Assembly (NCBI RefSeq): GCF_000156195.1
Contig: NZ_GG688320.1
Span: 272,025-322,719, forward strand
From: Bacteroides finegoldii DSM 17565
GTDB taxonomy: Bacteria; Bacteroidota; Bacteroidia; Bacteroidales; Bacteroidaceae
Direction of reading: 5' to 3'
DNA length: 50,695 nucleotides
A program made the position numbers and the translations under genes. Below the pieces are notes generated by a model. The model worked only from the letters and a program-made list of their open reading frames with translations. It had not been told where the DNA came from and did not search any database. Shown piece after piece: positions 18,845 through 28,063 of this stretch (position 1 is its first letter; each line of letters begins with the position of its first letter).

Positions 18845-20734
18845 ATGGAACTAACAATTCTAATACTCCTTCTTCCTTTTTTCTCCTTTCTCCTATTGGG
18901 AATCGGGGGAAAATGGATGTCACACCGGACGGCAGGTGCCATCGGTACGTTGGTACTGGGAGCGGTAGCAGTACTGTCTTACGTGACTGCTTTCCAATAT
19001 TTCTCAGCCCCGCGACTGGAAGACGGAACATTTGCCACATTGATACCTTATAATTTTACGTGGCTACCTTTTACAGAGACGTTACATTTCGATTTGGGCA
19101 TTCTGCTCGATCCTATATCCGTAATGATGCTGATTGTCATCTCTACCGTGTCGCTAATGGTACACATCTATTCCTTCGGTTACATGAAAGGCGAGATCGG
19201 TTTTCAACGTTATTACGCTTTCCTTTCCCTGTTCACCATGTCAATGCTGGGATTGGTAGTAGCTACAAACATTTTCCAGATGTATCTTTTCTGGGAGTTA
19301 GTGGGCGTAAGCTCTTATCTATTAATCGGATTCTACTATACAAAACCTGCTGCAATCTCCGCCTCCAAAAAAGCGTTTATTGTCACTCGTTTTGCAGACC
19401 TGGGCTTCCTCATCGGTATCTTGATTTACGGATATTACGGAGGAACGTTCGGTTTTACTCCGGATACGGTATCGCTGGTTAGCGGCGGAGCGGCTATGCT
19501 TCCATTAGCTCTCGGATTAATGTTCGTAGGTGGTGCCGGAAAGAGTGCGATGTTCCCGCTACATATCTGGTTGCCGGATGCAATGGAAGGTCCTACTCCT
19601 GTCAGCGCCTTGATTCATGCGGCTACGATGGTAGTTGCCGGAGTCTATCTGGTGGCACGTATGTTTCCGCTCTTCATCGAATATGCTCCGAATACGTTGC
19701 ATATGGTTGCCTGGGTAGGTGCAATCACTGCCTTTTATGCAGCAAGTGTAGCCTGTGTACAATCGGATATCAAACGTGTACTCGCATTCTCTACTATCTC
19801 GCAGATTGGTTTTATGATGGTGGCTTTAGGGGTTTGTACATCAATGAATCCTCATGAAGGCGGTTTGGGATACATGGCATCCATGTTCCACCTTTTCACG
19901 CACGCCATGTTCAAGGCGCTGCTCTTTCTCGGTGCCGGTAGCATTATCCATGCGGTACACTCTAATGAGATGTCGGCTATGGGCGGATTACGCAAATATA
20001 TGCCGATTACCCATTGGACATTCCTGATTGCTTGTCTCGCCATTGCGGGTATCCCCCCATTCTCGGGTTTCTTCTCGAAAGATGAGATTCTGGCAGCTTG
20101 CTTCCAATACAGCTCTGTAATGGGTTGGGTGATGACGGTAATCGCCGCTATGACCGCTTTCTATATGTTCCGCCTTTACTACGGTATCTTCTGGGGAAAA
20201 GAGAACAAAGAACTTCATGCGCATCACACTCCCCATGAAAGTCCGTTGGCTATGACTTTCCCATTGATGTTTCTGGCGGCAGTGACTTGTGGAGCCGGAT
20301 TTATTCCTTTCGGACACTTTATCAGTTCCAACGGTGAATCCTACTCCATTCATCTTGACCCGTCAGTGGCTATCACAAGTGTTGTTATCGCGATTATTTC
20401 CATTGCCATCGCGACCTGGATGTATAAGAACGCCAAACAGCCTGTCGCCGATTCGCTGGCTCAACAGTTCAAGGGATTGCATAAGGCTGCCTATCACCGT
20501 TTCTATATTGACGAGATATACCAGTTCATTACGCATAAGATTATTTTCCGTTGCATCTCTACTCCTATCGCATGGTGGGACCGTCATGTCGTAGACGGAT
20601 TCTTCGACTTCCTGGCATGGGCGACAAATGCGACAAGCGATGAGATTCGCGGTCTACAGAGCGGTCAGGTACAACAATATGCGTATGTGTTCCTTTGCGG
20701 TGCACTGGCACTTATTCTTCTGCTGGTTCTCTAA
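18845..20734 (+). CDS. nuoL: Complex I proton-pumping subunit NuoL
   Basis: NuoL is the distal antiporter-like pump with the long lateral helix. The 629-residue product has FWELVGVSSYLLIGFYY, LPDAMEGPTPVSALIHAATMVVAG (cut here to its recognisable parts), the HLFTHAMFKALLFLGAGS segment, and a C-terminal extension with a final hydrophobic helix (YAYVFLCGALALILLLVL) consistent with the lateral arm. Key Glu and Lys residues of the antiporter core are present. Confidence 0.96.
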   Translation: MELTILILLLPFFSFLLLGIGGKWMSHRTAGAIGTLVLGAVAVLSYVTAFQYFSAPRLEDGTFATLIPYNFTWLPFTETLHFDLGILLDPISVMMLIVISTVSLMVHIYSFGYMKGEIGFQRYYAFLSLFTMSMLGLVVATNIFQMYLFWELVGVSSYLLIGFYYTKPAAISASKKAFIVTRFADLGFLIGILIYGYYGGTFGFTPDTVSLVSGGAAMLPLALGLMFVGGAGKSAMFPLHIWLPDAMEGPTPVSALIHAATMVVAGVYLVARMFPLFIEYAPNTLHMVAWVGAITAFYAASVACVQSDIKRVLAFSTISQIGFMMVALGVCTSMNPHEGGLGYMASMFHLFTHAMFKALLFLGAGSIIHAVHSNEMSAMGGLRKYMPITHWTFLIACLAIAGIPPFSGFFSKDEILAACFQYSSVMGWVMTVIAAMTAFYMFRLYYGIFWGKENKELHAHHTPHESPLAMTFPLMFLAAVTCGAGFIPFGHFISSNGESYSIHLDPSVAITSVVIAIISIAIATWMYKNAKQPVADSLAQQFKGLHKAAYHRFYIDEIYQFITHKIIFRCISTPIAWWDRHVVDGFFDFLAWATNATSDEIRGLQSGQVQQYAYVFLCGALALILLLVL

Positions 20735-20772
20735 ACAAGTAATAGTAAATCTTTAAACAGTAAATCATAAAG

Positions 20773-22257
20773 ATGAATTTCTTATCAATATTCGTACTTA
20801 TCCCCCTCCTGATGTTGGCCGGACTTTGGGCGGCACGAGGAATTAAAGCTATCCGGGGGGTTATGGTTACGGGCGCATCAGCGCTTCTGATAGCCTCTGT
20901 CGTACTTACATTCATGTATTTGGGAGAGCGTAGCGCCGGAAACACGGCGGAAATGCTTTTCCGTGCAGACACACTATGGTACGCACCGCTTCATATCTCC
21001 TACTCGGTAGGCGTAGACGGCATCTCGGTAGCTATGCTGTTACTGTCCGCCATTATCGTATTTACCGGCACATTCGCTTCCTGGCGTTTGCAACCGTTGA
21101 CCAAAGAATATTTCCTTTGGTTCACGCTGTTGGCGATGGGAGTGTTCGGATTCTTTATATCCGTAGACCTGTTCACCATGTTTATGTTCTACGAAATAGC
21201 CTTGATACCTATGTATCTGCTGATTGGCGTATGGGGTTCGGGACGTAAGGAATATGCAGCGATGAAGCTGACACTTATGCTGATGGGTGGTTCCGCTTTC
21301 CTACTGATCGGTATTCTCGGAATCTATTTCGGTGCAGGAGCCACTACCATGAACCTTCTTGAAATCGCACAGTTGCACAACATACCTTTTGCACAACAAT
21401 GTATCTGGTTCCCGCTGACATTTCTCGGTTTCGGTGTGCTAGGCGCTCTTTTCCCCTTCCATACATGGAGTCCCGACGGTCATGCCTCCGCTCCGACAGC
21501 AGTTTCCATGCTTCATGCCGGAGTGCTGATGAAATTAGGAGGTTATGGTTGTTTCCGTATCGCCATGTATCTAATGCCGGAAGCCGCTAACGAACTTTCC
21601 TGGATATTCCTGATACTGACCGGTATCTCTGTCGTTTACGGAGCTTTCTCCGCTTGTGTACAGACTGATTTGAAATATATCAACGCATACTCTTCCGTAT
21701 CCCATTGCGGATTAGTTCTTTTCGCAATCCTCATGCTGAACCAGACAGCAGCCACAGGCGCTATCCTCCAAATGTTGTCGCACGGACTGATGACAGCATT
21801 GTTCTTTGCGCTTATCGGTATGATTTACGGACGTACCCACACCCGTGACGTACGCGAGCTTGCCGGTTTGATGAAGATCATGCCTTTCCTGAGTGTATGT
21901 TATGTCATTGCCGGCCTTGCCAATCTCGGTCTGCCGGGATTGAGCGGTTTTATTGCCGAGATGACCATCTTTGTTGGATCTTTCCAAGACAATGATGTAT
22001 TCCACCGCACACTGACCATTATAGCCTGCTCCTCCATCGTGATTACAGCAGTCTATATCTTGCGTCTGGTAGGTAAGATTCTGTACGGGACCTGTACCAA
22101 CAAGCATCACCTCGAACTGACCGATGCAACTTGGGACGAGCGTGTAGCCGTTATCTGCCTCATCGTTTGTGTAGCCGGACTGGGTATGGCTCCTTTCTGG
22201 GTAAGCCACATGATTGGTGAAAGTGTATTGCCCGTTGTCTCACAACTGATACCCTAG
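20773..22257 (+). CDS. nuoM: Complex I proton-pumping subunit NuoM
   Basis: The 494-residue membrane protein is the middle antiporter-like subunit. It shows FMFYEIALIPMYLLIG with the pumping glutamate, FHTWSPDGHASAPTAVSML, and LSHGLMTALFFALIGMIY. About fourteen hydrophobic helices cover the sequence. It is spaced 38 nt from nuoL and 36 nt from the nuoN ATG. Confidence 0.96.
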   Translation: MNFLSIFVLIPLLMLAGLWAARGIKAIRGVMVTGASALLIASVVLTFMYLGERSAGNTAEMLFRADTLWYAPLHISYSVGVDGISVAMLLLSAIIVFTGTFASWRLQPLTKEYFLWFTLLAMGVFGFFISVDLFTMFMFYEIALIPMYLLIGVWGSGRKEYAAMKLTLMLMGGSAFLLIGILGIYFGAGATTMNLLEIAQLHNIPFAQQCIWFPLTFLGFGVLGALFPFHTWSPDGHASAPTAVSMLHAGVLMKLGGYGCFRIAMYLMPEAANELSWIFLILTGISVVYGAFSACVQTDLKYINAYSSVSHCGLVLFAILMLNQTAATGAILQMLSHGLMTALFFALIGMIYGRTHTRDVRELAGLMKIMPFLSVCYVIAGLANLGLPGLSGFIAEMTIFVGSFQDNDVFHRTLTIIACSSIVITAVYILRLVGKILYGTCTNKHHLELTDATWDERVAVICLIVCVAGLGMAPFWVSHMIGESVLPVVSQLIP

Positions 22258-22293
22258 CTCTTTAATTTTTAATCTCTAATTTAATTGATAAAG

Positions 22294-23733
22294 ATGGATT
22301 ATTCACAATTTCTACATATGCGAGAAGAGCTGTCGCTCGTAGTAGTTCTGTTGCTACTGTTTCTAGCCGACCTCTTCATGAGCCCGGATGCGCACAAGAA
22401 CGATGGAAAGGCACGACTGAATACAATGTTTCCCGTCATTCTGATGGCTATCCATACGGCTATCAACCTGATACCGGGTACCACTGCCGACATTTTCGGC
22501 GGTATGTACCACTATGTGCCCATGCATACAGTCATTAAGTCAATCCTGAACGTAGGTACATTAATCGTCTTTCTGATGGCGCACGAATGGATGAAGCGTG
22601 AAGACACTTCATTCAAGCAAGGAGAGTTCTATGTACTCACTCTCTCTACTCTGTTCGGTATGTATCTCATGATTTCCGCCGGACACTTCCTGATGTTCTT
22701 CATCGGACTGGAGACTGCTTCCGTTCCGATGGCAGCTTTGATTGCCTTCGATAAATACCGTCACAACTCCGCTGAAGCAGGAGCCAAGTATATTCTTACC
22801 GCACTCTTCTCCAGCGCATTGTTGCTGTTCGGTTTGTCTATGATTTACGGTTCTGCCGGAACCTTGTATTTCGATGACCTTCCCGCCCATATTGACGGAA
22901 ACCCGTTACAGATTATGGCATTTGTATTCTTCTTTACGGGTATGGCATTCAAGTTATCGCTCGTTCCGTTCCATCTTTGGACGGCAGACGTTTACGAAGG
23001 AGCCCCGAGTACGGTCACCGCTTACTTGAGTGTTGTATCCAAAGGATCGGCGGCATTTGTATTGCTGACTATCCTCATCAAGGTATTTGCTCCTATGATA
23101 AACGATTGGCAGGAAGTGCTCTATTGGGTAACGATAGCTTCCATCACCATCGCGAATATATTCGCTATCCGCCAACAGAACCTGAAACGTCTGATGGCAT
23201 TCTCCAGTATCTCGCAGGCAGGATATATCATGCTTGGTGTAATCGGTGGCACGGCACAGGGAATGACAGCCCTAGTATATTATGTACTTGTGTATGCAGC
23301 TGCCAATCTCGGTGTATTTGCCGTAATCACTATTGTGGCATTGCGCAGCCAGAAGTTCACCCTCGAAGATTATGCCGGACTTTATAAAACGAATCCGAAG
23401 ATCGCCCTCCTGATGACCCTTTCTTTGTTCTCATTAGCAGGCATTCCTCCATTTGCCGGATTCTTCTCCAAGTTTTTTATCTTCATGGCGGCCTTCGATG
23501 CAGGTTTCCATTTGTTGGTGTTTATAGCATTGGTCAATACAGTAATTTCACTGTATTACTACCTGCTGATCGTGAAAGCGATGTATATCACCCCGTCCGA
23601 AAACCCGATTCCGACTTTCCGCAGTGACCGATGCACAAAGTGGGGACTGGCACTCTGTACGTTGGGCATCATCGGACTAGGTATCGCAAGCGTTGTATAC
23701 CAGTCTATCGACAAACTGGCATTTGGAATCTAA
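22294..23733 (+). CDS. nuoN: Complex I proton-pumping subunit NuoN
   Basis: The 479-residue subunit is the antiporter-like pump closest to NuoH/J/K. It shows [40 protein letters not shown] and [21 protein letters not shown] three codons upstream keeps the frame open, but the ATG at 22294 is preferred. This is the last gene of the operon; a strong palindromic terminator follows at once. Confidence 0.95.
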   Translation: MDYSQFLHMREELSLVVVLLLLFLADLFMSPDAHKNDGKARLNTMFPVILMAIHTAINLIPGTTADIFGGMYHYVPMHTVIKSILNVGTLIVFLMAHEWMKREDTSFKQGEFYVLTLSTLFGMYLMISAGHFLMFFIGLETASVPMAALIAFDKYRHNSAEAGAKYILTALFSSALLLFGLSMIYGSAGTLYFDDLPAHIDGNPLQIMAFVFFFTGMAFKLSLVPFHLWTADVYEGAPSTVTAYLSVVSKGSAAFVLLTILIKVFAPMINDWQEVLYWVTIASITIANIFAIRQQNLKRLMAFSSISQAGYIMLGVIGGTAQGMTALVYYVLVYAAANLGVFAVITIVALRSQKFTLEDYAGLYKTNPKIALLMTLSLFSLAGIPPFAGFFSKFFIFMAAFDAGFHLLVFIALVNTVISLYYYLLIVKAMYITPSENPIPTFRSDRCTKWGLALCTLGIIGLGIASVVYQSIDKLAFGI

Positions 23734-23780
23734 ACAAAAAAGACGTATGTCACTTTAAAGTGGCATACGCTTTTTTGTTT
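23732..23780. terminator. Long bidirectional terminator between nuoN and the sensor kinase
   Basis: A nearly perfect palindrome begins at the nuoN stop. The 13-base arms CGTATGTCACTTT and AAAGTGGCATACG pair with one G-U, and the flanking AAACAAAAAAG and CTTTTTTGTTT extend the complement on both sides. Each strand therefore sees a stable hairpin followed by a T-tract. It serves the two convergent genes. Confidence 0.9.
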
Positions 23781-23794
23781 AGATTTGTAGTTTT

Positions 23795-26599
23795 TCACTG
23801 AAGACTTTCTTCCGTCATGACCACTCCAGGAATCGTAAACCAGAAACGCGATCCCTTACCTTTTTCGGAATCAACGCCAATATGTCCACCTAATTGTTCC
23901 ACAATACTTTGGCAAATAGAAAGTCCTAATCCCGTGCCATGCACAAAAGAATCAAGCTTTACAAAACGCTCAAAGATGTGCGGTAATTGTTTCTTCTCTA
24001 TTCCTATCCCCGTGTCCTGAACATAGAATTCCAATCCTTCATCTTTCAGCACATATCCCACACGGATATTGCCCTCTGAAGTAAACTTAATCGCATTGTT
24101 CACAAAATTGGATATCACCTGATATATACGGTTACGGTCACTAGTAATATGGCAAATAGAAAAATTTGGTTCGAATACTAACTTTACATTCTCTTTCGTT
24201 TTCATCTGCATAGAACGGACCAGATCTTCACACAGCAGATTCACATCCACATCTCCATGCGAAAATTCAAATGTCCCTGCCTCAATTTTGGAAAGGTCGA
24301 GAATATCTGATATTAACTGTAACAGCAAATCATTATTTTCCCGCACGATCTTCATATACTCTCTCCGTTCTTCTATATCCGCAGTTTCCACCAATAAATC
24401 GGAAAAGCCTACGATAGCATTCAGAGGCGTACGGATTTCATGGCTCATATTGGCAAGGAAAGCACTTTTCAAACGATCCATCATCTCCGCCTTATCACGT
24501 GCATGAATCAGTTCAGCCTCCGTCTCTTTCAGTTTCGTTATATCATAATTGATACCAATGATTTCGATTTCACCCTCTTCCGGTTTATATTGGGTTACCA
24601 TCACATTCGTATTTACCCAGTTCCACTCATTTTCCGTTCCGGGACGAAGAATACGCATTTCCCCTTGAAAATGTTTTCTTTTCCCGACTTTGACTTCTTT
24701 ATAGAAATCAAGCAGACCTTTGCGGTCTTCCGGATGCATTTTACGATAGACTCCTACTACATCACTTAATGCAATGTCTTCCTCTTCCCCCATATTTTTA
24801 TACCATTGCTTGATGGCATATCCCTTCCGATTCAGAAGATTTAATTTCGCATAACCAACTTTTGCAAAATCGGATATCATCAAAAAGAAATTTTCAAAAT
24901 CACGAATACGGTTCATTGCATCAATACGTTCCGTATTATCAATACTAATCAGAATATACCCGATAAACTCTCCCTCTCTATCGTACAGTTTAGTTACTTT
25001 CGAATACAGTTCTATAACATTAGAACGCATGGTACGATAATATCCTTTAATCTGGTCGAAAGAATAATTAAGTCGGAAATCCACTAAATCCTCATTTCGT
25101 ACACGATCACGAATCGTTTGCGGCACGTTCGGATTTTCAAAGAAGTTAATACCTATTACATCCTCTTTATTGGCAATTCCGAATATTTCCAAATTCTTAT
25201 TGTTCAGATCAAGCAGATATCCATCCTTATCATAGATCTCTACTCCTGCCGGAATATTAGCAAATATATTTTTAAAAAGTTTCTCACTACGGTCCAATGC
25301 ACGATTAGCCTCTACAGCCTCAGTTGAGTCCGTAAACAATCCTACCACCTCATCTTTCTCCGGTGAATACACAATCCAGTGAGTGTACAATCCCGTTTGA
25401 GGAAAATACTCATCCTTTTCTTTATAAGACTTACCATCAAGCACTTCAAGGATAAAATCCATTTTCTCTGAATGATCGGAAAACAAATCCGAAGCCAACA
25501 CACCTACATATTGTTCCAAAGGTTTGCCAAAGAAATGGGCACTGATCTGGTTAGCGTCCGTTATCCGATAATCATAAGGCTTGTTGTTCTCGTCACGAAG
25601 AACAGACATACGTATATACCCCATTGGCATAAAATGGAAAAGATTACGTAAGAAAGACTGTTCATAAGTTACTTTATCTTTTGCTATGCGTAGTTCAATA
25701 CAAATGCTTATAATATTTCCCAACGAAGAGAACCATTGAAAATCCTCATTACTCCAGTTACGATAACTATCTATCAATTCAATACCCATTCCTCCCCATA
25801 CATGATCCCCAGCCATCAAAGGCGTTACCATGAATGAATAGACTCCCCGTTCAGCAAATTCTCGTCGCATTTCCGATACTTCTTCCGGTAGTTGTTTCAA
25901 CGAATTCAAAACGATAGCTTTGCCAGACAAAATCTGCTGATTCCACCATTCCGACCGATCGACCGGTATGTCTTGCCAACATTGTTTTTCTGTCGACATC
26001 CCTTCGGAAACGACCTCATACGTGCAACTGCGATAAGTGTGTTCTTTATTGTACTCGAAAATATAGACACGTCCTTTTCCATTATAAAGATTCAGTATAT
26101 CCTTTAAAATCTCTGTTACACATTCTTCAACTCTTTCATCCCGAAGAAAACGATATAAAGACTGCGAAATGTAGTTCTGACGGAGAAGCAAGTCATTCAC
26201 ACGTTTCAGAGCTTTCTTCTGTTCTATTTGTTCAGGAGCCTCCACGCGTTGAATCACTCCAAAAGATTTGTCTCCCCCATTAGTCCCCGTTCCTTTCTCA
26301 CGGGAAGCCAAACGGGTATGCAACCAGACTTCGCCATATTTCGAATAGATGGGAAAGGTCTGTTCGTAAAAATCCTTATGGATAGAACTATTTGCCCGGA
26401 ACTCATGTGCAATCTGACAACGATAATCTTCACGCACCAAGTTCAGAAAATCAGAAAATGAGATAGTATCTCCATCCAAATCCAAAAGATCACAAAGAAA
26501 GTCGGAACAAAGATAATATCCTCCCGTCAAATCCGCTTCCCACCATCCGACTTGAGCCAAAGAAGCCATTTTGCGATACCGCTCGTAATCTGTATGCAT
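23795..26599 (-). CDS. Soluble multi-PAS/GAF sensor histidine kinase
   Basis: The protein (934 residues from the ATG at 26599; a GTG seven codons earlier is possible) has an N-terminal PAS-like domain, a GAF-like domain (about 140-300), then three PAS domains (about 320-700). The kinase core follows: phospho-acceptor His720 in [21 protein letters not shown]-box NNAIKF, G1 DTGIGI, F-box, G2 GTGLGL. No membrane helix, receiver domain or DNA-binding domain is seen, so it is a cytoplasmic kinase whose response regulator is encoded elsewhere. The signal sensed is unknown. It lies downstream of the lipoprotein gene but has its own -7 box. Confidence 0.9.
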   Translation of the reverse strand: MHTDYERYRKMASLAQVGWWEADLTGGYYLCSDFLCDLLDLDGDTISFSDFLNLVREDYRCQIAHEFRANSSIHKDFYEQTFPIYSKYGEVWLHTRLASREKGTGTNGGDKSFGVIQRVEAPEQIEQKKALKRVNDLLLRQNYISQSLYRFLRDERVEECVTEILKDILNLYNGKGRVYIFEYNKEHTYRSCTYEVVSEGMSTEKQCWQDIPVDRSEWWNQQILSGKAIVLNSLKQLPEEVSEMRREFAERGVYSFMVTPLMAGDHVWGGMGIELIDSYRNWSNEDFQWFSSLGNIISICIELRIAKDKVTYEQSFLRNLFHFMPMGYIRMSVLRDENNKPYDYRITDANQISAHFFGKPLEQYVGVLASDLFSDHSEKMDFILEVLDGKSYKEKDEYFPQTGLYTHWIVYSPEKDEVVGLFTDSTEAVEANRALDRSEKLFKNIFANIPAGVEIYDKDGYLLDLNNKNLEIFGIANKEDVIGINFFENPNVPQTIRDRVRNEDLVDFRLNYSFDQIKGYYRTMRSNVIELYSKVTKLYDREGEFIGYILISIDNTERIDAMNRIRDFENFFLMISDFAKVGYAKLNLLNRKGYAIKQWYKNMGEEEDIALSDVVGVYRKMHPEDRKGLLDFYKEVKVGKRKHFQGEMRILRPGTENEWNWVNTNVMVTQYKPEEGEIEIIGINYDITKLKETEAELIHARDKAEMMDRLKSAFLANMSHEIRTPLNAIVGFSDLLVETADIEERREYMKIVRENNDLLLQLISDILDLSKIEAGTFEFSHGDVDVNLLCEDLVRSMQMKTKENVKLVFEPNFSICHITSDRNRIYQVISNFVNNAIKFTSEGNIRVGYVLKDEGLEFYVQDTGIGIEKKQLPHIFERFVKLDSFVHGTGLGLSICQSIVEQLGGHIGVDSEKGKGSRFWFTIPGVVMTEESLQ

Positions 26600-26619
26600 A
26601 ATATTGATTTTTAAAGACA

Positions 26620-26627
26620 CAAATATA
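26620..26627 (-). promoter_or_regulatory. -7 box for the sensor kinase gene
   Basis: Minus-strand TATATTTG matches TAnnTTTG and lies 20 nt before the ATG at 26599. It favours that ATG over the GTG at 26620, which would overlap the box. Confidence 0.5.
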
Positions 26628-26708
26628 AGAAAAATACATTACAAACAGCTATTTACAACTCAAAATTCAAGGCTGTATAAACAAAATCGTTGACAAACAG
26701 AACAATAA

Positions 26709-26736
26709 ATGCGTACGTCGGTATCGACGCACGCAT
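26709..26736 (-). terminator. Probable terminator after the lipoprotein gene
   Basis: ATGCGTACGTCG and CGACGCACGCAT form a 12-bp stem with one mismatch and a four-base loop; on the minus strand it is followed by TTTATTGTT. It is 32 nt past the lipoprotein stop codon and would separate that gene from the kinase. Confidence 0.55.
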
Positions 26737-26767
26737 CAAACAATTGAAAAACCTCTTTAATCTTTTA

Positions 26768-28021
26768 TTAATTCAAAGTCGGAAAAGAATAGTTTGTCCA
26801 AGCAAAAACGGAAGTGTTTGCACCGGCATTAGAGGCCGATGGATTAGTCAGTGTGATAGTTCCCTGCCCAACGACATTCTTATCGGGATTTGTTTTATCA
26901 ACATAATCCACCACTTTTTCGTTTGTATATGAGAAAGAAGAAGTCGTAATATTGATAGTCACGGTGCCTCCCCCTTTTGAGTCGGTAGCGTCAACCAGGT
27001 CTTTCGCTTTCAGTGCATCAGCCGAAGTAGAAGCTACCAATGTATTCTTGATAGTAGCAGTCGCGCCACGACGTACCTTGATTACATCGTCCATTGCATT
27101 CTTCTGTCCGGTAGTCGTATTTCCATCTACCGTGTTATTGATAATCGTCATTCCGTCTATGATAAAATCAGACTGTCCCACATGGTCTACTCCGTTTCCA
27201 TCCAGATTACCATCAGCCTCAACTCCACGCGGATCTTCTTCCGTGCTGGTATACCCGTCTTCCCAGATACCATAACAATTACTCAATGTGCCCTTATATC
27301 CTTGAGTGAAATCGAACATATCATCATCCGGATTGACAGCCAGCAGATTAGTCACATTTACTGTTCCACCGAAGAATTCGATAGCGTCATCGGCACTTTC
27401 CAACACATAAACGTTTTGGATTTTCGTCCCGTTACCCACACCATTCAAAGTCAGCCCGTTGTGCTCAATATCAGCCGTATTACGTGCACCGGCATAGAGG
27501 ATATTCACATAAGTCAGCGCACCGGAATTGTCGGCTCTGTCACTACCACCGTATTTGTAAGCATTGTTAATCTCCGCATTGGCTGTATTAGTACCCTCTG
27601 CTCCCGCACCGGAAATAGGAGCTTTACCATTAAGGATAATTCCTCCCCAGTCACCGGCTTTCTTTGTCGCTTCTCCAGAAGTAAATGTGACAGGTTGTGA
27701 AGACGTACCGTTAGCATAAAGTTTTCCACCCTGTGCTACAAGAATATAGCTACTGAAACCTTTAGTCGCTTTAATCGTTGTTCCGGCAGGAATAGTCAGT
27801 TCGCCTCCATTTTCGATAATCACCGTTCCACCCAGAATGTATTCCCCTTCTTCCAACGTTTGTTTACCGGTCAGGTTTCCCATCAATGTTTTACCGTCGG
27901 CAGCTAGAATAGAAGCCCCGTCGGAAGTATCATTCCCGTCATCATCACTACCACAAGAAGTTAAAGTCAAAGTTGTTGTGATAGCAGCCATTGCCATCAT
28001 ACTTAAGAATAATCTTTTCAT
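26768..28021 (-). CDS. Surface-type lipoprotein with beta-helix-like repeats
   Basis: The 417-residue product has a lipoprotein signal peptide ending LTSC (Cys23) followed at once by GSDDDGND. An acidic run just after the cysteine is the Bacteroidetes lipoprotein export signal for the cell surface. The mature part has regularly spaced hydrophobic, Asn and Gly rich repeats (GTVIIENGGELTIPAGTTIK, GWGGIILNGKAPI-like, NVYVLESADDAIEFFGGTVN), as in right-handed parallel beta-helix proteins; no catalytic residues are recognised. It starts 42 nt after the TonB-dependent receptor and is probably its partner. The ligand is unknown. Confidence 0.75.
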   Translation of the reverse strand: MKRLFLSMMAMAAITTTLTLTSCGSDDDGNDTSDGASILAADGKTLMGNLTGKQTLEEGEYILGGTVIIENGGELTIPAGTTIKATKGFSSYILVAQGGKLYANGTSSQPVTFTSGEATKKAGDWGGIILNGKAPISGAGAEGTNTANAEINNAYKYGGSDRADNSGALTYVNILYAGARNTADIEHNGLTLNGVGNGTKIQNVYVLESADDAIEFFGGTVNVTNLLAVNPDDDMFDFTQGYKGTLSNCYGIWEDGYTSTEEDPRGVEADGNLDGNGVDHVGQSDFIIDGMTIINNTVDGNTTTGQKNAMDDVIKVRRGATATIKNTLVASTSADALKAKDLVDATDSKGGGTVTINITTSSFSYTNEKVVDYVDKTNPDKNVVGQGTITLTNPSASNAGANTSVFAWTNYSFPTLN

Positions 28022-28063
28022 CTTTTTAGCGTTTAATTGATAATATTTCTGTTTATATAGGGC

